Assembly: GCF_031755915.1 (NCBI RefSeq)
Contig: NC_083390.1
Span: 20,197,501 to 20,261,500, forward strand
From: Ziziphus jujuba
Taxonomy: Eukaryota > Streptophyta > Magnoliopsida > Rosales > Rhamnaceae
Direction of reading: 5' to 3'
Length of the DNA: 64,000 bases
Below, piece by piece: positions 12,580 to 27,700 of this stretch (position 1 is its first letter; every line of letters starts with the position of its first letter). The translations under genes were made by a program, and so were the position numbers. The notes beneath the pieces were generated by a model. That model ran no database searches. It was not told where the DNA came from and saw only the letters and a list, made by a program, of their open reading frames with translations.

Positions 12580-15500
12580 AGAGAGGGGGTTTTTTTGTTT
12601 TAAAAGAGAAAAATGTGGGAGGGAGAGGGGAGGTTGGTGCTCTGAAATCTGAAATGATGTGATTTAACGTTAAATACTGAGTGGGGAAAAACAATAAAAA
12701 AGAAGAACAGCGACTTGACAGGCCGACTTCTACCTCTCTCTCCTCTTTGTCACTTGTACCCCTCTTTTTCTCGTGATATTTTCCTTCTCAATGTTCTTTT
12801 TTTTATTTATTATTATTATTTATTATTAATAATATCACTTTGTTTACTTCATTCTCTTTTTGTGGCCCAACGGTCTTCTTTAGTCCGTATAGTTATTTTA
12901 AAAGAAAATTTTAGATTTGTTGTTGGATTGTTTCAATAATAATATATATGTATATAAAAACTCTGCAGTATATGTTATGTTTTTTTGGGGTAAGTATATG
13001 CTTTTTTATTTTATTGTTTTTATCATTTAGTATATGCCATTGTGAGATTCAAATCAACTTAGGTTTTTATTTTTTTTTTGGGCTCCAAAAACATTTTATC
13101 CGTTAACCTTTTCAATGAGTTGATCGAAGAAAAAAACATACAACCATTTACAAAGAAAGAAAGAGGACAGACTTAATTAAAGGACCATAAGGAAATTCAC
13201 ATTATTTACATAAAGTAATGTAAGTTTTCTTCGTTATGGTCTCTATTTTTCATGATATCTCATTGTATATAAATAGATTTCCCCATATGATGCTTATTTG
13301 GGGGGGGGTTTAGAACTTAAAACCAAAGTGACATTTCACTTCCTGTACCAATTTCAATTATCCTCTATTCAATTTCACGATTTTGTATAAAAAAGAAACT
13401 TTATAATAACAAAAAAAGAATTTATAATGTCCTCTTGTCGTCGGACGTGTGCCAATGGCAGTGAACTTGTACCAAATGGAGGGGCCAATTGCCTGCAAAA
13501 CGGATTAGATATTAAAAATTTGAGACCCGGCCCATAATTAAAAAGCCCATAATGAAGTAGCAAAACTAGAAATTGAAAATATCGTGAAGAAGAAATATGC
13601 GAAGAGAAATTGATAATAATGTAGCAGTAATGGTCACTGGTCAGTCACGTATCCCCGTGACTGGTGGGGCCAGGATCGCTCCATTGCGGGAAGCACGACA
13701 ATAGGGTTTCAGTTACGAGGTCAATGTATTCCTTTTTCACTTTTTGACCCCTCTATTTTCTATAAATTTTATAATTATTACCCATCTTTAATTTGATATT
13801 TTCGTACTTTTTCCTCTTACCATCTTAAAAATGATATTCGCACTTTCGCATTGTTTTTTTCTTAAAAAAGTTGTTTAATTTTTCGTTACAAGCAAATTAT
13901 TTGGCTTTATTTTTATCCTTTTTACTTAGAAAGTGCTTTAATTTGTCAACCTTGGCTGTATATGTACTCAGTATTTATTTGAGTTATTTCGAGGGGTTTT
14001 CTTAATTATTTTAAAATTTTTATTTTATGCCCTATGGAGGTGCTCGCTCATAGCTCTTTTTATACAATTTCTTTGGTTCACTTCTTTAATTTTGTTCCTC
14101 TCCATACTACATGCTAATCTTTTCCATGGTAAAACTCTCACTTTCCCAACCCACAAAAAACACAAAGAATATATATTACACGTATATATATATTTTTTCA
14201 AACATAGGGGAAACAATTGCAAAGTCCTTTCAGGAGTTGGAGTCAAGAAATCAAAATGAAGGATCAGCTTTGCAAATAGAAAAAGATGGTTATAAAAAAC
14301 TTTTGGACTCACTGTAGTTAGAGGTCTATATGTCTGATACTGAAATGGGGAAGAATCCAAAAAATACGAGTACAAATGATAATAAAATTAAAAAGAAAAA
14401 GAAAAAGAAAACAAAGGAAAAGAGTCACTTTTTAACCTTTTTTGGTACACAAGTCCCAAAAATACTTCCTCATATTTTAACCATTTCTATGAAAAATTTC
14501 TCTGTTTAAAAAAAACCACAGAGAAAAGAGAAAAACTTTGTGTTGGGGATGTGACTTTTGGACCTCACTTCCCAAGAGGCTTGTAGGTTTGGTTTTTATT
14601 TTTGGCTTCTCAGAGGGGCTACAAGTTAGCACGCAAATGCACAAAGTTAAAAAAAAGCAAAAGGCACATATATATTATATATATATACATATTGAGAGAC
14701 TTTGGAGTAGAGGAAAGGAAGTTAGAAGAGGGTGTTAGGTCCATCATTACTTGCGCCCCAGCAATACCTGCAAATCTATCTGCATTTTGTCCCTACCATT
14801 AAAAAAAAAAAAAAAAAAGGGAAAAAAGTAACCCTTGTTTTTTTATTTTTCTTTTTTTTTTTTAGTTTCTCTTTTGCTTCTTCAACAAGTATCTGATTTT
14901 CTACCATAATTACATCTATCTGACACTGAATTTTTATATTTATTTATTTTTTTTAAAAAAATTTGAAATTCTCTTTAACTGGGATAGAATTCTTTGAGAT
15001 CACTGAGTATCAGAGTGAGAATTGAATGGGGTAGTACAATGAGGACGAAGGTTTTAGGATCATCAAGTTCTGAATGGTTTATGGTATCAAGTCATCGTAG
15101 TAGTGGACCCACAATTTTTGGGGATCCCATGCAAACAAAATTGATATGATCTATCCAATCACGTCATTGGGACCCACAATTTTTGATCTACTTTGGATTC
15201 TGATGTATTGTTGTGAAGGGACAGATAACCAGAGGGGGAAGATAGAGACTAGGCTTTTATTGGGCTCGAAAAGGTCTCTAAGCTTCTTGGCAGAGTAATA
15301 ACCCAAATTGATGTTGTCATTGGACCTTTTATTCAGTCAATGTCGGCCCATTTAAATCAGCTCTCTTAAACTTATTGAATTCAATAAAATAAAAAATCTC
15401 CCCAAAAAAAAAAAAAAAAATTTGAAAATATTTTGCTGATTGATTTTGTGAATGTAAATTAAGACCATGAGAAATTCATGGTCCTTGTTTGTTGCTTCAA

Positions 15501-17020
15501 AAACCAGAAACCCCCAAGTTGAAACCCATTATTATTATAGTTGAGCATGCAAAACCCAAAAGCCTCCAAACGTAAAGACAATTTTTCCCCCACTTAAATT
15601 ATTAGCACGAGCTCTTGAAAACCAGTTGATTTTTGTCCCTACTGCTACTCTGGCTTGAAAATATGAGTCTTTTGTAAAAATCATGCTGTGAAACAACAAT
15701 GATTTTGAAACTTTATGCACATGGAAGAGTGAACTATAATCTATATATACAAAGTGTTTAATTTTCCCAACTTTCTAACTAAAAGTTTGAATTTTCTATC
15801 AACGTAAAGTTAAAGCCCCTGGTCAACTTTTCTCATAATCCCAATTCCTTTTTTTATTTACCCAAACCAGCAATACTGCTTTTTTTCTTCTTTCATTTAA
15901 TTTTTTTCCCCCTTTAAATCGTAAGTATTATATTCAACTTGTGGTTGCTGTATAGTGGATACAATTTTATTTATGCCTCTTGTCCCCACCCTCAGTACCC
16001 TATGCTGCAACATGGTGGTCAAAAAGAGTCTCATATATACACAAATTGGAGAAGGTCCACTTTTGCAGTTCTCAGGGAAAAAAGTTTTGGATGATTTGGA
16101 ACATTTGAAAAATGCCAGTCTTTTTGCTCAATTTTATGAGGGTTATTTTTCTGAGTCAGTGAACTACTTGTCCTGTTCTGATATAAACCCTCCTTGGATG
16201 CACTAAGAAATTAGAGGATGCTATTTGAAGTTTAAAGCCAGTTGTATCATGTATGTGTATGCTGAAAGGTTTTGGCTGTTTCCTTTTACATACATTTTGG
16301 ACCGAAAATGGGAAAGTGTAACTTAAAAAAAAAAATGTAATTAAGAATTGTTCGTTTACATTTATTTCATACTATTTTAAAATAACATTTTAATGGCAAT
16401 ATACGTAATAAACTGAAACTTGATGGTATATATGAAAGAAATATAAACCATAAGGTTTATAATTTTATGTAATTACCCTATAATAATAATAATAATAACA
16501 ATAATAATACGGTAATTATCAGAAAAAAATTCATTTAGAACTTTTTAATTTTTATTCTAATTACATTTATTTTTATTTTTTGAAAAATCATCATTATTTG
16601 ACCTTTAGTATTCTACATCTGTTAAAATATACTCTTCCATAATTTTTTATTAGTTAATTTTAATCATTAAATATCAAAATTGTATTTTTACTGGATTATT
16701 CAATTATAAACATTAATTCTCATAAAAGAAACACCAAAAAACAAAAACAAAAAAACACCCTATCACAAAAGAATTAAATCTGTTTTAAATGATATAGGAA
16801 ATTAAAAGGAAGTAAGTGATAATTTTACAAAAAAAAGGAAACTATAATTAAGATAAATCTAAGGGATGCAAATAAAATTGCCCTAAGTTAAAAAAATTTT
16901 AAATATATATATACTCGTCCAAGTTAGCTAGAGTTTAATGTGTCCAATAAAAAAAATTTGGGCCACTAGATCTAAAGCTGTAGAAGGTATAAGCTGGGAG
17001 CTATACAACAGAGTCCATAA

Positions 17021-17306
17021 TTTGACTGGAATAGTTGGGCAATGAGCAGGGCTCTGAGCTTCTACCCCTAAAGTTCACCTACGTTGGGCCGGATTCGAAT
17101 ATGATCACTAAAACAGCACCTGAAAGAGAAAGCCCACTAACTTTGGTCCGGGTTCGAAGATGATCTGTTAAACTGCAGCTAAAGGAGAGTTGCAATTTGA
17201 CAGGAATAGTTGGGCTAGGAGCAAGGGCACAAGTTTCTACCTCTAAAGCTCACCTTCTTTGGGCTGGGTTTTGAAATGATCCACAAAACTGCATCGGAAG
17301 AAAAGT
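17021..17306. repeat. Diverged direct repeats, about 110 bp, plus a partial third copy
   Basis: The block 17021-17132 (starting atttgactggaatagttggg) recurs at 17195-17306 (starting atttgacaggaatagttggg). The second half (ttgggccggattcgaatatg) has a third copy at about 17142-17190 (tttggtccgggttcgaagat). The copies are clearly related but carry many substitutions, so this is an old local duplication. No coding frame crosses it. Confidence 0.7.
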
Positions 17307-19925
17307 TGCCATTATTGAGGGAGGTTCTATTTGCCAATAATAAACTTCATTGGAACGTTATAAACACTCCTATACAAAATTTTTAAAACCCCAGATCAAT
17401 TTTACATTGGAGGAGTGTGTATAAAGTTGATTGATAGCGTATATATATATATATATAGATTGATAGTACATATATATATATACTATATACATATATATGT
17501 ATGTGTGTGTATATATAAAAGAATTGATGGCGAATGATTCTCATTAGGAACATATATGATAGATCAATTGCCAATATAAAGGTCGAGCAGTATATAATTT
17601 CACTTCCAATTGGAACTGCTTTCTCTGCAATGTCAAAATCCGCCATTTTTATATGTTAAAGGTTATGAGTTAAAAGTCTATTTCTATGTATAGTTTAATG
17701 CCCCTTTTTTATGTGATTAAAAAATAAAAAATAAAAAATAAGGCCCCAAAAGAAACAATATGTTTTGAATGCTGATTTTTCAACCAAAATTTATTGAATG
17801 CTTGGCCAAAGAATAACCAAGGACAATATCAAGTTGAACTTGGACCTTTATGCTTCTTGATAGGAACCATATTAGGGAGAATATTAGTAAAGTAAAGGCC
17901 ACAACAACATTAATGTTTATGAGGTTCGTCTGTGTTTTTTTTAGGATAATATATAGTCAACTTTCTAAACGACACAAATCAGAGAATCTCCAACCTCCTC
18001 TGTTTTTTGTACTTCCAAATAGGAAAACCCACCAATACAGTCTCAACTTGTCCTTACTGTTCGAATCATCCTCTTACTTTTACCCTTTTGGCCTTCTTTT
18101 CTTTTATCTTTTTTTTTTTTTTTCCTCTTTATCCCCTTTATATATTCTAATATTCTCCTTCTTTTTTCTTTTTCTTTTTTAAGGTAATGGACAATGATAT
18201 ATCATAGAAACTGCATTGTTATGCTTTTTGCTCTATAACATATAGCCGACATAAAAAAACACATACTTCTTTAAGTGCCTAATTTAATACAAAAGCATTT
18301 TGAGTTTGTTCACTTTCGGATAAAAGTGAAATTGGTTCGTAAACCGACTAATATTCATGGTATGTTTTCAAAGGCCTTTATTCCGTATGATTTGTCAAGG
18401 ACTTATTTGCCATTCTGTTTTACTTTCTATATTACTTTTTACAAATCTTAGCTAATATAAAAGATTTTTCTCATAATGTTTTGGAGAGTCACGTTGCTCA
18501 AGAAGATAATATTCCAAAAGATGAATAAGATGTAAAAGAAAGAGTACTCTAGAACAAGTACATTATAAGTTAGTGGATGCAAACAGAAAATCTTTGAACA
18601 CTTAAAAAAAAAAATTTTCAAATATTAATTAATTAAAATTAAAAAACTAAACTCAATATTAGGATCATAATATTTTAATTATTTAAATTTATATAGAGAT
18701 GGAAAAATCACTTTTTATTCTGGTAATAATCTAATCTCTACGTCCTACATTTAAAAAAAAAAAAAATTCAAAATATTTTCCCTCAATTTACGATAATCAA
18801 CTTAATAATTTGTACGATTGTGTTTTTGTACGTATTCATTGTACTTACCAAAGAAAACAAAAAGAGTAGTGTTAGCTTTATAATAATATAATGTGTAATT
18901 TTGTTGTTTTCTGTTTGGTGGAAAGCTAGCTAAAAAAAAAAAATTGTCTTGTGAATGCAGGCCAATAAAATCTATGATAGTATTAGTATAACTGAATTTA
19001 ATTTGGACCGCGGATTGCAACTATCAATGTTGATTTGATATACGATCTGATACGATATTTATTTGTGTATATGGAAAATGAATGGGATTTGTGTTTTTTT
19101 TTTGGTGAATAGAAAATGAAAGTGATGTGCTACGAAGCATAATCTGTCTTTTGTTTTTAATGAATTTTTTTTTTTAAAGAAAAAAAGGAAACCAACCATT
19201 CATTACTTACTAGTTTGCTTAAAATTCATACCAATATTTCAAACAGTTTGTTAAATTTTTTTTTTTTTTTAGCTAAAAAGTTTGTTGCAATTATATAAAT
19301 ATATAATTGAAAAGAAATAAAACATGCTATAATTTCTTTCTTTGGAAATAAGGCTTAAATATAAAATTTTGTCAGTTTCTTCTAAAATCACTAAATAAGG
19401 GATTTTTCTCTAATAAAATTATTAAAGAATTATTTTATTTTTTGCTAAATATTTTACAAAATATTTATGTTTTAAAAAAAATTAGACATTTTAAAATTAC
19501 TAGCAAACTGACACTAAACCGTATATTTATTTACATCGAGAGTTATAATTTGGAAAACTAATATGTACGTAATCTAATCAAAATTTGCTTTTAGAAGCTC
19601 ATGTATTTGGTTATGAAACGAAAGATAAAATTTAAGATTCAAATTCCATATATATATATATATATATATTCTTATGTATTTAATTAGCTTTTATAAAAAT
19701 TACCTTCTTTAAGCCCAAAAAAAGATTTTTTTTTCAGCTAAAAAAAGATATATATATTTTTTTTGGGTCAATAATATACTTCCACGTTTCCAACATTGAG
19801 AAACAATATGCATATATGTATAAAACAAACAGAATCATACACCTAACCAGATAAACATGAAGTAACATATATGTTGCTAAATCTGATACATGATCTTTCA
19901 AATCCAAAAAAAATGACTTTTACAT

Positions 19926-20058
<133 letters not shown>

Positions 20059-22149
20059 ATTGTATAAAGGATAGCAACACCAAAGATTCCTGGATTTTAT
20101 CTATTTTCAGAACATACTTTATTTCAACGGTCGCATACATCTTAACTGAATTATTCATTTATCAGCCTTTTTTTCTAATAATCTCCATGCCAGTAGGGTC
20201 ACTAATTCATAGCACAGAGACAGAGATAGCTGAAAGCTGCAGGAAGCTTATCTCTTAGTTTGGTTTACCCACCGACTCCTTGATGAAGATTATTACAGGG
20301 AAACTTATCTCTAATTGTTTATTTTGGGTTATCGTTTAGTGACAGATATTATTTGGTCAAAGAATTGCGAGTGGCTGGCTATTTTGAGGTTACTTGGAGA
20401 CGAATCAATTATGGTACAAGGGAAGGTCCTCTTCTGTTCATGATCGGCTACAACTCGGTTGCCAAACATCCCAAGAAGCTTGTCTTTATGTTCAACTTGT
20501 ATTATATAATTAGAGAAAAAAAAAAAAAGTTTAGATTTTGGATTCCAGGTGTGTGATCTAATCAAAGATATGTTAATATATTTCTGTTTCTAAAAAATAG
20601 GCAGCAGCTATTTAGGATCTAGATCTTAACAATTATAATATTGGATCATCTCACTAGATAAATTGATCAAAATACAATTTAATATTTTTTTTTATTTGTA
20701 CATATATAAAATGTAAACATTATGAAATTACAAATAATATCATAATCAAAATAACAATCTTGTTCCTATAAATTTGGATTTCAGGAACAAATTTAAAGCA
20801 TAAAATAATAATTAATTATAAACCGCCTCCGCCACACATATCTTTTCTCATGCCAATGATAATGTTGGAATATTATTAATAGGAAATGGGTGGTTGATTG
20901 GTGGGCCATATTATAAAATTATAATTAATCCAATGAATCACAAAAAAAGATGGTTTTAATTGAGGACTCGACAAAAAAGATTTATGCTTTTGTAAGAAGT
21001 TTCTCGCTTGAAAATCCTGTCTTCCCAAGAATTATTCTCCCACTTCCATGGTACATATTTAGTCAAATGTCACACAGGAACATTTTATATAATTTTTTCT
21101 TTTGAAAATGATTTGGTCGTTTAATTGTTTTTAGCCACAGAATTAATCACAGTGCTTAAGACTGGCCAAGATCTTAATTAACGTGGTAATTAAATTAATA
21201 ATCATCTTAGCTTAGTGGGTGTCAATTACATTTCCAAACTCATTGATCCGTGATTCATTAAAATAATAAAAAAGGAGGCTCTTTGTTTTTTTTTTTTTTT
21301 GTTTTTTTCAAAATCCTTAATTTAATAATCTCCAGCCTCAAGTACAGGAAAAGCAAGGTACAATGACATCAATCAGAACACAACTGTCTTATCTTTTGCA
21401 ACAATTTATGGCGCTATGGTGATCAGATCGATCATGTTTAATTTACTTGTCTTAATTTAGTTGGGTTTGTCTTTATTCACCAAAAAAAAAAAAAAAAAAG
21501 TTGGGTTTGTCTTCTTTTTGCCTTTCGAAAAGGATAAGTTAAGGTTGTATGTCTATCACATTTTATCCAAAAAATATGTCAAATGTTCAAATCAATTTAT
21601 CTTTTGCCAAAGCAAATGCACCCCTTGTTGCTACTTTTTTTCTTTTTTCTTTTTTCTTTTTTTAAAATTTGTATTGACATCTACATCCTTATGCTCTGTT
21701 ATGAACAACATTTGCGTGCTCTGAATTTGATAAACAAATAAACATAGAGAAAATCATATCTTTGTTTTCATGCATGATTTTATTGACTGATATATTGAAG
21801 TTCAGGCGCTCTCTGCCTAGTTCCATTATAAATTTGATTATATATTAGCTTAATAAATATTGCAGTTTGGAATGTGTTGGTATTTTATAGCGAGACCAAA
21901 AGAGTATGATTTGTCAGAATTATTTCAAAGAACGAAATTCGTTGGAATTTATTTGTTGAAAGTTGAAACGAAAACTTGGAAGTGAGTTGGGAGTTTTGTT
22001 AATACTAAGACCTTAAGAGTCCAAATTATATTTATGCATAGTAACTTAAATATATTAATTAAAATCCCTTTCTGTTAAAAAAAAATTAATAATAAAAAAA
22101 TATATGTATTATTGTAGTTTTTTATTCACCGGCGGAAAATTTCTATGAT

Positions 22150-22335
22150 CAAACTAGTAATAATGGTATACAAAATATGTAACATAATTTATAAATATGT
22201 AATTTTTAACTATAAAATAAGTAATATTTTAGATTTATAAAATGAATATTTTTAAAATTTAAAATGTTATGTATTTTATAATTTAATATGGATCATATTA
22301 CATATTTTATATAGACTTATTATTAACTTTACCGT
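22150..22335. mobile_element. Possible MITE or fold-back element
   Basis: The left end (gtaataatggtatacaaaat followed by atgtaac) and the reverse complement of the right end (gttaataataagtctatata followed by aaatatgtaat) form an imperfect inverted repeat around an AT-rich core. The ends and target duplication are not resolved, so this is tentative. Confidence 0.35.
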
Positions 22336-23119
22336 AAAACCGATCTGACTTAACACTTCCTCACCGGCGACGATGAAAACTGTAGCAATCATCCGTCAGA
22401 TTCCAAATTGAACAGTTTGGAATTAAAATAATCATAAATTATATATACGGTCCTATTTTAAATTAATGAGTGATGTAGACAGAGATATTGGTGCTCAGCT
22501 AGTGAACAAGAAATCATTATTACCTATGTTTGCAAATTAATCTTTTTTTAATTTTTTACTTTTTGCTGAATATGTTTACATATTAATCTTGGTATAATAT
22601 ATTCAGTATTATGTACGTAATTAATTATATATTCTACAGCAAATATAATGTGATCTTTTTTTTAATGGCAAAATCCAACATCGTGAAAGTGATAAAAATG
22701 ACAATTAGTACAATAATTGGAATGATAAGTTAATAAATCGATAGCCATCCGAGTCACATTCATATTATTACCTCCGGATCTTCATGTGTTTGCTAATTTG
22801 ATGAATAAGTTTTCACTATTAATAATAAAATTAAATATGAAAAACCCATATAATTTGTTTACTTGTGGATGATAATTATGTATGATTTGCCAAAGATATA
22901 TAACAAAAGCCTAAATTAAGCAAAGTTAGAAAACAAAAATTCACTAAACACAAACTCAAAAAGTTACAAACTCTGTGTATGCCAGTCTAAAAGCTGGACT
23001 TAAACCTTTATATCCACAAAATCCACTACTATGTTTATCACCACCACCAAAAAAGTCCTAAACATCCAAAGCTACTATATTCTGCAATTTCAAAAACTTT
23101 TATATAACTACGGATGGTT

Positions 23120-24508
23120 TTACATAATGGAACATGCATTAGGATTTTCATCACTAAATAGTGTTGTGTATTTTTCATCTGGTGCATTGGGGCTAGTTTG
23201 AGCTTGGACCACGTTCCTGACGAACCCAGAAGGTGCTTTTTTATCATAGGCCTGGGCTACATAAGGATAAGCAACCAAATTGTATGGAACATAGGGCCAT
23301 AACTCAGCCCTCTTTCCTGTTCTCCTAACTCTCTGTAACACCTTGTTTGGCTCCACATAACCTGTTACTTTTACCCTGCTTTGCTTTCTATCCACATCCA
23401 CTGATTTAGCACCTGTAATAAATTACAAATAAAGAAAGATTAATAATTAAGAATTCCCGATGGAAAGGAAAAAAAAGAAAAAAAAAAAAAAAGGGGCTCT
23501 TTGGTTTTTGGGATTTTGTGTTGTATTTATTATGACAGTTTTTTTCTAATGAGCTTTTGTTGCAGTTTTGCTTAAAACGGATAAAAATAATGAGTTTCTC
23601 TGCAAACAGGGGATGAAATATTGCGTTTTTTATTTTTATTTTTTCCCTTCCTTCCATACATTAATGATAGCAGAAAAAAATTTGTCAGAGACGATGAAGT
23701 TATTTATTTCCTTCGCATGAAAAATAACCACAATAAATTTCAATTTGAAAAAAGTCTATCCGAAACTAGAAGTACTTAATTCAGTGGAAATTTTATAATA
23801 TCAGATATTCTTTTTATTTATTTTTTTAGCAGTTACTAGAAAACAGAAAGTGGTCAACAAAATTTTCTTTTTGTTCCAATTTCTCCTTATGAGGTAGCTA
23901 ATCTTTTATATCTATATATATATATATATATATATTGTATTTCCCTTGCTTTTGGATTTGAGGATCCAATTGCCCCTTGTGTCTAGTATGCTCTTATTTC
24001 AGTACAAAAATGAAAGGGTTATGAAAATAATATAAAAGAAATTATATGAAAATGAAAACCAAACAGATTAGATTGCTAAACTGAAACATCCTTTGCATAC
24101 CATGCACATCTTTTTAAAGAAATTATTTTCATGAAAATTTTACTATTACCAACAAAGAGAAAATAAAATTAAAACAGAGAGACATGCAGAGATTGTTTAA
24201 GCTTTATTTGAACCTTTCATGGAGGTGACAGCATTTTTAACTCTTCTTTCACAGCCATCACAGTCCATTTTCACCTTGATTTCAACCGTCTGCAAAAAAC
24301 AAGAGCAAGCAAACAAAGTCAGAGAGTTTGAACTCCAAAGCCCATTGAACAAAATGAAAATTCCATTAAAAACACACAGAAAAAGCAAACAGAGAAGGGG
24401 TTTATATTGGTGTTTATTGAATACCTGCATTGCCTTGCGCTTCTTCCTTCGCCTGGAAATAGTGATATATTCTGAGATATAATCTGAGAGAAAATCAAGA
24501 GCACCCAT
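23120..24508 (-). CDS. HIPP: Small HIPP (HMA domain, CaaX box), HIPP20-27 type
   Basis: Three exons: 24508-24425 (28 codons), 24289-24214 and 23412-23120, giving 150 residues. Introns are 24424-24290 (phase 0) and 24213-23413 (phase 1, 801 bp), both GT-AG, at the same codon positions as in the HIPP at 10.1-12.0 kb. The N-terminus MGALDFLSDYISEY with a basic cluster RRRKKRK is typical of this HIPP group. The metal-binding CDGC is at residues 38-41 within TVEIKVKMDCDGCERRV. Conserved family motifs follow (VTGYVEPNKVLQRV, GKRAELWPYVPYN), and the protein ends in CSIM (147-150), a CaaX prenylation signal. Metal binding and membrane anchoring by farnesylation are family knowledge. The N-terminal Gly2 could also be myristoylated, which is inference. 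Confidence 0.95.
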
Positions 24509-24580
24509 TTTTTTTTTTTTTTTTGAGCAAAAGACCAAAAACAGAGAGTCTCTTAAGGGCGGAAGAGAACAGACAGAACA

Positions 24581-24583
<3 letters not shown>

Positions 24584-24616
<33 letters not shown>
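24584..24616. repeat. (GA)n/(CT)n tract in the small-HIPP 5' leader
   Basis: An uninterrupted AG run about 75-108 bases upstream of the start codon at 24508. On the transcript strand it is a CT repeat, common in plant 5' UTRs. Confidence 0.75.
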
Positions 24617-24619
<3 letters not shown>

Positions 24620-24695
24620 ATAGCCGCAGAGCCTAGCTAGCTGGAACAGGGTTTAAATGGAAGATGGTGCAAATTTTTTGTAATGCGACTTGGTC

Positions 24696-24704
24696 CTATT
24701 TATA
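24696..24704 (-). promoter_or_regulatory. TATA box of the small HIPP
   Basis: The minus strand reads TATAAATAG, a near-perfect plant TATA box 188 bases upstream of the ATG. The predicted transcription start is near 24665-24670, which places the CT repeat in the 5' UTR. Confidence 0.65.
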
Positions 24705-27700
24705 AGAGAAAGCAAAGTAGCAAACCGCGGATTTTTAATAGAAATAACTTGTTGTACAAGTAGTTGTGCCAAAACATTTATTATATTATGTTTTAGATAA
24801 TGACTTGTGTCACTAAATCATGCTAATTCCCCCAAAATATCAGACTGGGACAACTGGGAATTTTGGGTCACTTAGACCCTCAACCGAAAAATTAAATAAT
24901 AAAAAAATTTGTGAAATTAATTTTGTAACAAGCAAATAATAGGACTAGTTAATAAGAAGCTCTTTTCTTTACCGCGAAGAAAAGAGGTTTTATTTTTTAT
25001 TTTTTATTTTTAAATTTTTTAAAAAATTTTAATTTTTTTTTTCTTCTTTTGTTTGGTAAAAAGGGAAAAGGAGGTTGAAAAACCTTTTTTGGGTGGAAAA
25101 AGGTTGGAAACTTGGAACTGTTGTAAAGTGCTTAGATTTAAGTACAACATTTTAGGTTTCCCATCTGTTCAAATGATCTTAAAGCATATTCAACGTCTTT
25201 TGCTTCAGTTCTAGACCACTGTTTTCTTTTTTGTTACGATTATAAAATAATATATGAAGAGGCTTTGAAGTAGACCGTGTGGCCTAAATATTTTCAATGG
25301 TACCCATCAATTTATTGTGCCCACCATAACGATTGATACACGTCGATTTTGCAAATCAAAAATAAAACCCACTTAATTTATTGTTACATTTAAAAATCAT
25401 ATGTTCCAAAATCTTTTAAACTCCTTTGGATATAATCATCGAAAATTTTCACTTTATCTTCTTATATTTATTTATTCACTTTTCTTTAATTTGTCTTTTT
25501 ATTTTATTATTATTAGTTTTTTTTGCGTGTATTTGCTGTACAGATCAATTAGAGAAGGTTTTCAAAACCAAGTTAAAACTGAACCTATAGATGATGATCT
25601 GGCATCCAGCTGTGCCTAGCTGCATCATTTGCATGGACGAAAAATTTGAAAAAAACAACAGGTTTGCTTTCGCCATCTTTCTCATTGATCATTTACACGC
25701 GGTTATAGCTTATTTGTTTACCTATCCTGTCCTGCTGTCTCATATCTCATACGCAGCTAATTAAAATGTTCCAGCATGCATTACTACATTCCCCATTAAT
25801 AAATCCACTGAAAACAATTTGATTTTCAAGTTTTTGAAAATTAATTAATTTATTGAAAGAAATAAACTTGTCATAAACTAATTAGCTTATGATATTTTTA
25901 TTTTTATTTTTATTTTATATTTTTAAGAAAGAACAAGAATGGGCCAATTTACATGGGCCAATTTACAATATAATGTTTATGTATAGGATGATAAGGTCCA
26001 TGGAAATTGATCTAAAAGAATCTATTAAATGAGAGGGGATCAATTATTCAAGAGTTTTAGGTGAGACGTCTCTAGAAGGATGGCAACATTTCCATCGATA
26101 TTATGCTTATATCAAATTCTCAATCGGAAATATTTCATGGTTTGCAATCTCTCCCGCTTTCACAATTTATCTACATGTCCTTTTCAAAATTATATATGTA
26201 TTTTTCCCTTTGCATGAGTCAACATGTATTGATAATTATTCCCACCTACTTCTTTCAATTTTGTTTTTTGTTTTTTTCTCTTTGGGTGTTAATCCTAAAT
26301 GTTTACTAATTATTTAATTTCCTTTCTTCTGATTTTTTATTTTTGGGTTTTTGTGTGTTCTATAATGGATGAAGAAGAATATCAATATTCATGAATATAA
26401 TTAAGTATGGAAACGAGTGACAATACATATAGGGGCAATAACAGGAAAATTGTTGTTGAGAAAATCAACCCCACATATAATTATTGGGTTTGAAAGAGGT
26501 TGCCCTGCACAAACTGTGGTATCTATTTGTTAAGAGGATTTGTATGTAGAGGCCTCAAAACTCTATATGAATGGCAACTCAAAGTCACTATTATGTGGAA
26601 GGCAAGTCTACACATGCTGCTCACTTTACATATTGTGTACACACTTGTCCAAAGAGAAATTAAAACAAAATTATTTACTTTATATCGTTATTATATAATT
26701 GATCAAATATGAATAGATTAAAGTATTAGATTAATGATTTTCCTCAACCCCACTATGAAAAAAAGATATACAGAAGAAGAAGAGATTAAAGAAGGATCTT
26801 TACAGTCTAATATACAAAATCATTCTTAATAAAAGTGTGTTATACAATTTTATTTTTTATTTTTTTTTTAAAAAAGTGTATTGCAATTTACAAAAGGAGA
26901 AAATTTTCATTGAAAACCAATGGATGGACAAATTTATATTGTTCAACCGATAAGGCAAGCAAGGCTGAGTTAGTTTGTGTTTATTTTTCTAATAAATAAA
27001 ATAGCATGCAATCAAGCGCATAAAAAACAGAGGAAAATGAGAGCTTATTGTTTGAAAATTTAGCAAAGAACTACTTTTAAGATTTTAAGACACAATGATT
27101 CATTTTGAATAACATTTTTTTTTTTGTTTTAAAAGTTAAAGGAAGTAAAACAGTTGACCAAAAAAAGAAATCAAAAACAAGAAGTAAAACAAACATAATA
27201 AGTAAAGTCTTTTCTTTGCATAGGTGGCGTTTCGATAAAACATGATACCCTTCTACGCACCCGCTGATTATAAATATAATTATGTCACAAAATGAATTCG
27301 TTTATTAGTCTCCTCCTTCAATAACATTTACTATCCGTGTTTAATTCACACAAGAAACTTACTAATCCTTGAAGCAAAAATAAATAAATAAATAAAATAT
27401 TAAAATAAAAATAAAAATAAGAAATAAGATATTAAATCCTTCAGTGCCGTTCATCCTCATCTGCTAATGCGCTTTGACGACAACATCACCATCTATTTAA
27501 TATAGTCATCATATCTAGGCCCCACCTCCCAGTATATTGGACTGCTGTTTCACAAAACCCAAATTTTTGCTATAGTATATCATATAATATATGGTCTTTA
27601 AGAAGACACAAAATTTGTTGGGGTTTTTATTATGAAATTTGAAATAGTACTGACAGATATATGATGCAAGCATGTATATGAAAGAGAGAGTGATAAGAGT

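Noticed and set aside
12281..12694. 137-codon minus-strand frame upstream of the large HIPP
   Set aside because: Ser/Leu/Phe-rich translation of CT-repeat and T-rich leader DNA; no family motif.
17147..17160. gggttcgaag resembling a tRNA or SINE B box
   Set aside because: No A box or cloverleaf upstream, and the match departs from the B-box consensus after ggttcga.
20353..20556. 67-codon plus-strand frame (VAGYFEVTWRRINYGTREG)
   Set aside because: Looks somewhat protein-like but has no recognisable domain, and overlapping minus-strand frames of similar length exist.
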